Positions 7,813-14,739 of a stretch of DNA of 51,849 bases are shown piece by piece. The notes under the pieces were generated by a model that was given only the letters and a program-made list of their open reading frames with translations, did not search any database and was not told where the DNA came from. Position 1 is the stretch's first letter; every line of letters begins with the position of its first letter. Both the position numbers and the translations under genes were made by a program. The stretch is from CAYNRG01 sp047974855 (GTDB lineage Bacteria; Bacillota_I; Bacilli_A; Erysipelotrichales; Erysipelotrichaceae), in NCBI GenBank assembly GCA_047974855.1, contig JBKECT010000016.1, forward strand, positions 1-51,849, read 5' to 3'.

Positions 7813-7962
7813 ATGAAAGAGATATTACAAGAGTATGGTGGCTTTATTTTGTCAATCGTTTTAATTGCTGCACTGATTGCTAGTTTAAAGTCTGGATTTA
7901 TAGGGAAAATTAGTGAGAACATAACAGCTCAACTAGACAAGGTTTCAGAAATTGGAAGCTAA
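7813..7962 (+). CDS. 49-aa pilin-like membrane protein (candidate Flp-type pilin)
   Basis: This short gene begins with ATG at 7813 after AAGGAG. The protein starts MKEILQEYGG, then a hydrophobic run FILSIVLIAALIASL, then an amphipathic tail ending in SEIGS. The size, N-terminal hydrophobic helix and operon-first position match Flp/Tad pilins. The Gly-Gly before the hydrophobic run could be a class III prepilin cleavage site (G10|F11), though the Glu usually found at +5 is missing and the EY pair precedes the site. TAATG couples it to the next gene. It is conserved-looking in context but too short to assign by motif alone. Confidence 0.65.
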   Translation: MKEILQEYGGFILSIVLIAALIASLKSGFIGKISENITAQLDKVSEIGS

Positions 7963-8354
7963 TGGCTGGGGTTGTTAAAAGTGGTGGCATTTTTATGTTT
8001 GGGATTATCTGTGTTTTACTGGTAGTGAGTTTAAATAAGCGACTTGTTTTAGAAGAGGATATATTTGAAAGTACAAGAGCGACACAATTATCGGTGATGG
8101 AAGAAAGTCTTCTTTTAGGTGAACTGTTTGTCAATCGAAAATTGGTTATTGATCAGGACCAAGTTATTGAAAGCTGGATTTCTTTATTTATGAGTAATAA
8201 AGATAGCAGCAATGAGATTGAAGTTAGCATTGTGGATATCAGTGAAATACCACCAGCGATCGTCGTTAGAGTTCAATCAGAAGATTATTTGGTGAATCAA
8301 GAAAAGATTGAAATAGATTATACCAATCTTATTCTGGTTGAAGAGAGGAAATGA
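7962..8354 (+). CDS. Small TadE/pseudopilin-like membrane protein
   Basis: The 130-aa product has a short positively charged leader ending in Gly-Gly (MAGVVKSGG), one membrane helix (IFMFGIICVLLVVSL) and a soluble extracytoplasmic part of about 100 residues (LVLEEDIFESTRATQLSVME and following). This is the architecture of TadE/TadF minor pilins. The start overlaps the stop of the 49-aa gene, and its own stop overlaps the CpaB-like gene by 4 bases. No catalytic motif. A similar leader-plus-helix layout occurs in the gene at 11797. Confidence 0.7.
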   Translation: MAGVVKSGGIFMFGIICVLLVVSLNKRLVLEEDIFESTRATQLSVMEESLLLGELFVNRKLVIDQDQVIESWISLFMSNKDSSNEIEVSIVDISEIPPAIVVRVQSEDYLVNQEKIEIDYTNLILVEERK

Positions 8355-9151
8355 AAATAATGGGTAAAAGAAAAAAATTCACTCAGCACAAAATAATATT
8401 AACAGTTTTAGTTGGTGGAGTGATGAGCACAACTCTTCTCTTTTCGTATCGACAAGTTAAAAGTGAGGTGGAAAGCAAGCGGTTAATTCCGGTCGTTTCA
8501 AATCGGATTTCATCACGTGAGAAAGTAAAAGAATCAGATATTGTGATGATTGAAGTTCCGAAACATTTAGTGTTGGATGGTGTAATTGATAAACGAGAAG
8601 AGGTTATAGGGATGTACATTAAACCATATCACACATTAGTTGAAAATTCACTATTTTACCGTGATGCCCTTGTGGAAGAGTCGAAAATGAATGATGTGGC
8701 TTTGTTTAGTTTAAAAGAGGGAGAGGTTGCCATTTCTATTGATGCTGATATTCAAAGATCATATGCGAATTCTATTTTAGTGGGGCATCAAATTGACTTG
8801 TATTATTTGGGAAGTGCTAGGAAAAATGATACTAATCAAAAAGAGGTGTTGCATGGAGAAATTGTAAAGAATGCACGAGTTTTGGCGGTGAAGGATCGAG
8901 ATGGACAATCAATAGAAGGAGATAGCGAACTTAAAACAGCTATGATTGTTGTAGCTTTGTCCTATGAAAATGCACATCTTGTTGAAGTAGCGAAGGTTTT
9001 AGGAGAGGTGTATCCGGTTATTTCTTATGATAACTTCAGCCAAGAAGTGCATGATGATTACTACGATTCTAATAAAATCAGGTCTATATTATTGGGTAAT
9101 ACGTGGAATGTGATTGTGGAACCGCTAGAGGTTACAGAAGAAGATGAGTGA
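8351..9151 (+). CDS. CpaB/RcpC-like SAF-domain pilus assembly protein
   Basis: This 266-aa protein has one N-terminal membrane helix (IILTVLVGGVMSTTLLFSY), then a SAF-type region, RLIPVVSNRISSREKVKESD...VIGMYIKPYHTLVENSLFY, as in CpaB/RcpC. The remainder (about 110-240, with VAISIDADIQRSYANSILVGHQIDLYY) matches the RcpC-like domain. In diderms CpaB works with the secretin; monoderm Tad-like systems keep it, perhaps to interact with the wall. ATGA overlap at the start and an 8-base overlap with the ATPase gene. A second ATG (8360) is an alternative start. Confidence 0.85.
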   Translation: MKIMGKRKKFTQHKIILTVLVGGVMSTTLLFSYRQVKSEVESKRLIPVVSNRISSREKVKESDIVMIEVPKHLVLDGVIDKREEVIGMYIKPYHTLVENSLFYRDALVEESKMNDVALFSLKEGEVAISIDADIQRSYANSILVGHQIDLYYLGSARKNDTNQKEVLHGEIVKNARVLAVKDRDGQSIEGDSELKTAMIVVALSYENAHLVEVAKVLGEVYPVISYDNFSQEVHDDYYDSNKIRSILLGNTWNVIVEPLEVTEEDE

Positions 9152-10166
9152 TCAAAAATTAAATCACATAGATTTCGGATTACTTAAAGAAGTTTTGCGA
9201 TTTCAAGATGTGACAGATGTTTCTTGTAAGAATGATGGTGAAGTGTGGGTGACATCTAATGAAAGAGGACATTTTCTGTATGATGTTATCGTAAGTGAAA
9301 AGGAAGTGATAAGGATAGCAAATCAGATTGCTAATAAAATGCAAAAGGAGTTTAACCCAGCCAATCCTAGTTTGGAAGGTGATATACAAGAAGAAGAGGT
9401 TGATTATCGTGTTGGCTGCGTTCATCGATATCTTTCTCCTCAGGGAACAACCTTGGTTATTCGGAAGGTAAGAAAAAAATTATTTCTATCCTATCACCAA
9501 TTAATTGAAGAAAGCATTTCAAGGGAAGCACTTAATTTGCTTATTTGGATGGTTAAGGCAAAAATGAATATGATTTTTATTGGTGAAACTGGAAGTGGTA
9601 AAACAGAACTATTGAAATTTCTGGCTCAATATATACCAAAAAATGAAGTTGTAGTAACAATTGAAGATTCACTAGAGTTTAATTTAAAAAGTTTAGTTCC
9701 TGATTTATCATGTACTTCTTTTCGAGTAAGAAAAGATGTGACCTATCAAAGTATTGTGTCAATGACATTACGCTTAAATGTGGAAAGGATTTTATTACAA
9801 GAGGCAAGAGGAGTGGAGGTTGATGATTTATTGGATGCAATGTCAACAGGTCATACCGTTATGACTACAATGCACGCTAAATCAAGTGAGATGGTAGCTA
9901 CTAGAGTGTCGCAAATGCTTAAAAACAAAATTGAAAGCTACGACTCAATTAAGAAAAGAGTATTTGGTCTTGTGGATGTGGTGGTGTTGATGGAAAAAAT
10001 AAAGAAAGAAGAAAAAATATACCGAGTGGTTAAAGAGATTTCTTTTTTTGAATATGACTCAAATACAGATCTGTGCCTTTTGAAAAAAATATATCAAAAT
10101 GGTGATAAGATTACTACATTTCCTAAAGTGTTAAAAGAGAGTTTAGTTAAAGGGAGAAGAAAGTGA
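9144..10166 (+). CDS. CpaF/TadA-type secretion ATPase
   Basis: The 340-aa cytoplasmic motor should power pilus extension, and possibly retraction. It has an N-terminal domain, Walker A GETGSGKTE (147-155), the Asp box TIEDSLEF (172-179), a Walker B-like ERILLQEARG (214-223) and the His box TTMHAKS (241-247). It lacks the extra N-terminal segments of GspE/PilB and is closest to CpaF/TadA. The usual Gly before Glu in the Walker B (GEVRG) is Gln here (QEARG). It overlaps the genes on both sides. Confidence 0.93.
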   Translation: MSDQKLNHIDFGLLKEVLRFQDVTDVSCKNDGEVWVTSNERGHFLYDVIVSEKEVIRIANQIANKMQKEFNPANPSLEGDIQEEEVDYRVGCVHRYLSPQGTTLVIRKVRKKLFLSYHQLIEESISREALNLLIWMVKAKMNMIFIGETGSGKTELLKFLAQYIPKNEVVVTIEDSLEFNLKSLVPDLSCTSFRVRKDVTYQSIVSMTLRLNVERILLQEARGVEVDDLLDAMSTGHTVMTTMHAKSSEMVATRVSQMLKNKIESYDSIKKRVFGLVDVVVLMEKIKKEEKIYRVVKEISFFEYDSNTDLCLLKKIYQNGDKITTFPKVLKESLVKGRRK

Positions 10167-11032
10167 TTGTTATTGTTACAAGTGTTATTGGTATGTTTAT
10201 GCTGTCATGGATTTGGATTGGGATTACATTAAAAGATGTAAAGTCATTAAAGGAGCTACCACTAACAAGAAAAATAGTGAGTGTATCTTATTTTGGTAAA
10301 AGTGAAGAGTTGAAAAAAATTGGTAAAGATTATTCATGGGGATTGTATATGAAGCATAGTGTGATAATTACCTTGCTTGCAGGAACATTGGCGTTTTTAA
10401 CATTTAGAGATTATAACTACACAGTAATAATTGTAGGGTGTATTGTCTTTGTTTGGCCATATCTTTATTGTTTAAGAATACATCATCTTTACCAACAAGA
10501 GAAAATTGAAGCACTTTTTATTTATTGTCAAAGCATTTTAATTTACTTAAAAGAGAATAGAACAGCACAACAAACTTTAAGTTTAACAAAAGAGATTGTT
10601 CCCTATCAGTTACAAGAAGATATTCAAATGGTGTTAAACTTCATAGAAGAGACAGAAAACTTTAACGATGGATTAGCTTATTTCGAAGAAAGATATCCGT
10701 TTGCGATGATTAAAAATACGCATATTTTGTTAGTTGGCAAAAGGAATTTAGGAACACTGAATATGAAACTAATGGAATACCTTCAAGAGAGTATCGAAAA
10801 CCACGAGCAGCTACTTCGTGAATTTTACTTAAAGAAAGCGGCAAATCAAAAAGTGTTTATTATTTTATGGTTATTGAATTTATTTTCAATACTTTTGATT
10901 GTGGATTTATTTTCAGTTTCTAGTGGTCAGACACAAGTGATGAAGTTATTGTTGCTGTTGTTTTATGGGATAAATATCGCAACGTTAGTTATCTATGAAA
11001 GGTGGTGCTTTAGGAAAAAGCACTTGGATTAG
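10163..11032 (+). CDS. TadB-like inner-membrane platform protein
   Basis: This 289-aa protein has a GTG start overlapping the CpaF stop. Hydrophobic helices lie at the N-terminus, near residues 70-110 and at the C-terminus (FIILWLLNLFSILLIVDLF, then LLLLLFYGINIATLVIY). The cytosolic centre (QSILIYLKENRTAQQTL ... VGKRNLGTLNMKLMEYL) has the helical T2SSF pattern. TadB and TadC normally form the membrane platform on which the ATPase acts. It is the first of two tandem platform genes. Confidence 0.8.
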   Translation: MIVIVTSVIGMFMLSWIWIGITLKDVKSLKELPLTRKIVSVSYFGKSEELKKIGKDYSWGLYMKHSVIITLLAGTLAFLTFRDYNYTVIIVGCIVFVWPYLYCLRIHHLYQQEKIEALFIYCQSILIYLKENRTAQQTLSLTKEIVPYQLQEDIQMVLNFIEETENFNDGLAYFEERYPFAMIKNTHILLVGKRNLGTLNMKLMEYLQESIENHEQLLREFYLKKAANQKVFIILWLLNLFSILLIVDLFSVSSGQTQVMKLLLLLFYGINIATLVIYERWCFRKKHLD

Positions 11033-11040
11033 GAGTGAGA

Positions 11041-11796
11041 GTGAGTTGGATAATTGTAATAGGATCATTTATGATTGGAGCCATATGGCTAGTAGATAAA
11101 AAATCATGGGAGGATATCATAAATCAAATTGTAGAACCGGATTTTTATATCCTAGTAAAGAGAATGAATGAGAAAACAGTCAAGAAAGTTATCGCCGAAA
11201 GAAAGGTATTGACAATAGTATTTACATTGTTTGGATTTAGTATTGCGTGGAGTAGAGATGGGTTGAGTTGGTGGATAGTGTTGATTTCTTTTATTGTAGG
11301 ATTTAAAGGGTATTATTATCTGTTAAAGCGCCGGTATCAACAATTTTTAAACATTGCCCGGGAACAGTTTCCATTTTACTTAAATCGCTTATGCATCTTA
11401 ATTCAAACAGAGCCTATACCAGTTGCACTGAACAGTTCCATTAATGATGCTCCACAAGTTTTTCGCAGTGAATTAAAATGCTTAGTTCAAGAAATTCACG
11501 AAGGAAAAAAAGAGGGAGTTGAACCATATTTGACATTTGCTCAGAAATTTCCACAAATTACGGAATGCTTGAGAATATTTAGGATGCTGCATGCTTTATC
11601 AATTTCAATTACTCAAAAAGATAGGAGTTTAATGGTGCTTAATCGCATAGCTCATGAAAAATTGATAACTGCTAGGAAAAGAAAATTAGATAATTTCCTT
11701 GATCAACAAGCACTAATTCCTTGGATTTTATTTTTCTGGGTGGGTATGTTGATTGTCATTTTATTTAGTGTGATGAATTTAGAAGGGATGATGTAG
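11041..11796 (+). CDS. TadC-like inner-membrane platform protein
   Basis: The GTG at 11041 (AGGAG 5 bases away) is preferred over the GTG at 11035 that lies on the Shine-Dalgarno sequence; 251 aa. Membrane helices: one N-terminal, a pair around 60-100, and a C-terminal one (ALIPWILFFWVGMLIVILF). A T2SSF-like cytosolic stretch (FPFYLNRLCILIQTEPIPVA...SELKCLVQEIHEGK) lies between. It is second in the TadB-TadC pair; the next gene starts on its stop codon. Confidence 0.8.
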   Translation: MSWIIVIGSFMIGAIWLVDKKSWEDIINQIVEPDFYILVKRMNEKTVKKVIAERKVLTIVFTLFGFSIAWSRDGLSWWIVLISFIVGFKGYYYLLKRRYQQFLNIAREQFPFYLNRLCILIQTEPIPVALNSSINDAPQVFRSELKCLVQEIHEGKKEGVEPYLTFAQKFPQITECLRIFRMLHALSISITQKDRSLMVLNRIAHEKLITARKRKLDNFLDQQALIPWILFFWVGMLIVILFSVMNLEGMM

Positions 11797-12153
11797 ATGA
11801 AAGGTGTAATACAAATTTATGGTATGCTAATTATTTTTTCATTTGCTGTTATTCTCCTTCCACAAATTATTCACTATGCGATTTTATACAACCAAGGAAA
11901 CATGGCGGTGTTGCGTGTGGTTGAATTGATAGAGGTCTATGGAGGATTTAATTCCATGGTGGAAGATAGTGTAAATCAATTGGAAGATAAATACAAAAGA
12001 TTAAAGCTGAGTGTTGATGTGCAATCGATAGATCGCGGGTTCATTTATTATCAAGTAGATGGAAATAGAATTTGGGAAATTAAACTATTGCAACTGGAAA
12101 TTGAAATCAACAATAAAAAAAGAACGAAAAGGATGAAAGGGGAACTGAAATGA
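11797..12153 (+). CDS. Second small TadE/pseudopilin-like protein
   Basis: This 118-aa protein has a short leader MKGVIQIYG, one helix (MLIIFSFAVILLPQIIHY), then about 85 extracytoplasmic residues containing VVELIEVYGGFNSMVEDSVNQ and a basic C-terminus (NNKKRTKRMKGELK). The Gly before the helix and the overall shape match TadE-type minor pilins. It starts right after the TadC stop and overlaps the 855-aa gene by 4 bases. No enzyme motif is present. Confidence 0.7.
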   Translation: MKGVIQIYGMLIIFSFAVILLPQIIHYAILYNQGNMAVLRVVELIEVYGGFNSMVEDSVNQLEDKYKRLKLSVDVQSIDRGFIYYQVDGNRIWEIKLLQLEIEINNKKRTKRMKGELK

Positions 12154-14717
12154 AATGGATTATTATGATGATAGCGTGGTTTTCTTTTGTTATTCCGGTT
12201 GCTTCAGAGGAATGTGAGACAGTGCTATGGTACTCCCATAAAGCTTGGCAAAAACATGAGGATTTAGTAGATGTTTCATTTAATCAAGGAGTTGAGTTTA
12301 TTAATTCTAATGGACTTCAGGTAAGCACAAATCTCTGGGGAACGATTGACTTTCCCAAAGGTGGCGTTAGTCAATCTTTGACAGGAGAGAAACCACTAGT
12401 TGAAAAAAAGAAAACCCTACAGAACAACCCTTATGTTGTTTCCTTTTCTTTTCACCAAAACATTCAAATTGGTGATGTTGATTTTGAAATAAGTGCCACA
12501 GATGCAAGCAGTGGAAAAAAAATAGAAGGTAAACTTTATTTAGATGTTGGATCAGTTCGAGATTTTAACGAAGATACTAAAATGGTCTATTCGTGGACAT
12601 CATCGCAGAGACAACGAATTAATTTAAAAAATAAAGTGGTAAAAAATATGTTTTTTGTGTTTGATACGAATGCAAAAGAGGTGATTTATACGCTGTCATA
12701 TTTTCAGATTAAAAACTATCGAAAATATGAACATCAAAAATGGTCTCAAGATATTGTGGATGGTGCAGAGATATATTCGATGAGGGTGTGTAGGGGAGAT
12801 GGAAATTTTACTCCAAATGGGACAGAATCGGCTTGGGAAAAGGAAGTCGCTGTGGCGTTTAGTCCTTCACTGGAAGCTATTAAAGAAGAGGTTCCACTAC
12901 TCGAGAAGCAGTTTATGATTTATGATCGTGGCCGTGGAGAAGTGAATTTTCCTTATGTGGCTCCATCTAATATGCTAATCAATGATAATTTTTCAGATCA
13001 AATCATATCATGGAAAAGTCTGGGTGAAATACCATACATCGCCTATCAATCGCAAAGTAAGGATGGAGAATACATTATGATTGATAAAAAAGCAGGAATT
13101 CAATATGTTAGCTTGCCGATGTATTGGGATTACAAAAAAAATAGTAATTATTCAGGAGCGATGTCTTACAATAAACAATGGTGTGAGCACGTAGCTGGTG
13201 GTAAAAAATCACCATGTTATAAACATTATGGGCATATTACAAATCCTAAACGTAATGTATTTGATATTCAGCTCAACCTGTATACTGGAGTGCTATCTCC
13301 TGAAGAAAGCAGAATTAAACAAGTTGACTATTACTTGATTAAAGATAAGGTTGAGCAATTTTTGTTTTGGAGAACAGAAGAAATTGTACAGATTTTACTT
13401 CAACAGACTGGGAGTTGGAAAATAAAAGCAATCATAGAAAATCAAGGTGGAATGAAAACAGAATTAATGTCAAAAGAATTCTTAATTGATCAAGAGGACC
13501 CAATAATTGATTTTGATAAAGCTGAGAATGGAATTAAAATTACAGTGAATGATAGACACTCAGGAGTAAAAAAGTGGAGTTATTGGATATCGAAAGATGG
13601 AGGCAGAACGAAAGAATATCAAAGTGATTGGTTGGAGAGTGAAGAAGTAAAAGTAGAATTGAGTGAAGATGGGGTCTATACTGTGGGAGTTTTTTGTGAA
13701 GATAAAGTGGGCAATAGCCGCTATGCAAAAAGTGACGAAATTATTATTTCAAATCAGACGTTGGCAATTCAAAAAATACTGGCACCGGTGTACGAAAGGG
13801 GAAAAGTGTCAGAGTTATTTGTTTCCGTTCAATGTGGAAGTTGTGCTGAAGAAAGTCCACAGCGATTAGTAGCAACTATGAATGATATTTTGATTATTGA
13901 CGAAATGATAGAAGAAAAAACGGTAAAAAAAAGATATGAGTATATTCCAACAAGTGAAAAAATAGCACAGTTAAAAATAATACTTCCTGAAAAACAATTA
14001 GAAATGACAATTCATGAAAAATCGGAAATGGAAGTAAGTGGAGTTGGTCAAGTTGTGTTTGAGGATGTTGTGGTTAGTGCTTGGGGTGAGTATAGCACAC
14101 AACTTGATTTTGTGGAGAAGTTTGAAATTAAGCTAAAACAAGATAGGAAAAATTATTTTTCGGGAGAAGGAATTGAGCATCAAATTGAAGTGGACTATCT
14201 CAATGAATGCATTATCTCTTTGGAATTTGAGTGCGACCAATCTAGAGACTTTTTATATGATGATCCTGTGTATATTGAATATGAAGATGCCGCAAAAGAA
14301 GTTAGTGAAAAATTTAGAAAAGAGTCAAACTATGTAGTTCCATTGGAAAAAGATAACCAGCTATTCCGTTTACCCCTCATGTTTGCAGAGCTAGCGAGTG
14401 GAATCATTCACGATGAAAGACAAGAAGAGATAGAAATGATTTCGGCTGGAAGAAAATGGTATACAAACCCTAATGGTGATAAAGGACAGTATGGGGTAAG
14501 AGTGACTGGTGAAAAATTTGGAATTAATCAAAATACATGGTTAATTACAGGGAATTACATGATTGATTCAACTTATCAAGACCAATATCATATTCGCTTT
14601 GCAAAGATTGATGATCCCTTTCCTCATGGAGCCAGTGAATTATGGGCACAACATTTAGGGTGGATTAAAAATTTATCGTTGGAACTCCCGCTATATCATG
14701 GTAAAATTAAGAGGTAA
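12150..14717 (+). CDS. Large secreted Ig-like protein of the pilus operon (possible tip adhesin)
   Basis: This 855-aa protein has a Sec signal peptide (MKWIIMMIAWFSFVIPVASEE) and no later membrane helix, LPXTG motif or lipobox. The sequence is rich in beta-strand patterns. Near residues 455-530 is a bacterial Ig-like module of the SGVKKWSYWISKDGG...GVYTVGVFCEDKVGN type. Tyr/Trp-rich stretches and scattered Cys residues (for example CETVLWYS and VQCGSCAEES) occur elsewhere. Its place between the minor pilin and the GH9 gene suggests an exported pilus-associated adhesin or tip protein, but nothing in the sequence proves it. Overlaps the upstream gene by 4 bases. Confidence 0.6.
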   Translation: MKWIIMMIAWFSFVIPVASEECETVLWYSHKAWQKHEDLVDVSFNQGVEFINSNGLQVSTNLWGTIDFPKGGVSQSLTGEKPLVEKKKTLQNNPYVVSFSFHQNIQIGDVDFEISATDASSGKKIEGKLYLDVGSVRDFNEDTKMVYSWTSSQRQRINLKNKVVKNMFFVFDTNAKEVIYTLSYFQIKNYRKYEHQKWSQDIVDGAEIYSMRVCRGDGNFTPNGTESAWEKEVAVAFSPSLEAIKEEVPLLEKQFMIYDRGRGEVNFPYVAPSNMLINDNFSDQIISWKSLGEIPYIAYQSQSKDGEYIMIDKKAGIQYVSLPMYWDYKKNSNYSGAMSYNKQWCEHVAGGKKSPCYKHYGHITNPKRNVFDIQLNLYTGVLSPEESRIKQVDYYLIKDKVEQFLFWRTEEIVQILLQQTGSWKIKAIIENQGGMKTELMSKEFLIDQEDPIIDFDKAENGIKITVNDRHSGVKKWSYWISKDGGRTKEYQSDWLESEEVKVELSEDGVYTVGVFCEDKVGNSRYAKSDEIIISNQTLAIQKILAPVYERGKVSELFVSVQCGSCAEESPQRLVATMNDILIIDEMIEEKTVKKRYEYIPTSEKIAQLKIILPEKQLEMTIHEKSEMEVSGVGQVVFEDVVVSAWGEYSTQLDFVEKFEIKLKQDRKNYFSGEGIEHQIEVDYLNECIISLEFECDQSRDFLYDDPVYIEYEDAAKEVSEKFRKESNYVVPLEKDNQLFRLPLMFAELASGIIHDERQEEIEMISAGRKWYTNPNGDKGQYGVRVTGEKFGINQNTWLITGNYMIDSTYQDQYHIRFAKIDDPFPHGASELWAQHLGWIKNLSLELPLYHGKIKR

Positions 14718-14739
14718 TAAAATATTTAAAGAGGTAAAT

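Noticed and set aside
9180..9425. Leftward frame inside the CpaF gene
   Set aside because: Antisense shadow; CpaF motifs on the other strand are unambiguous.
13540..13728. Leftward frame inside the 855-aa gene
   Set aside because: Repetitive low-complexity (His/Leu/Ser) translation expected from the antisense of a real gene.
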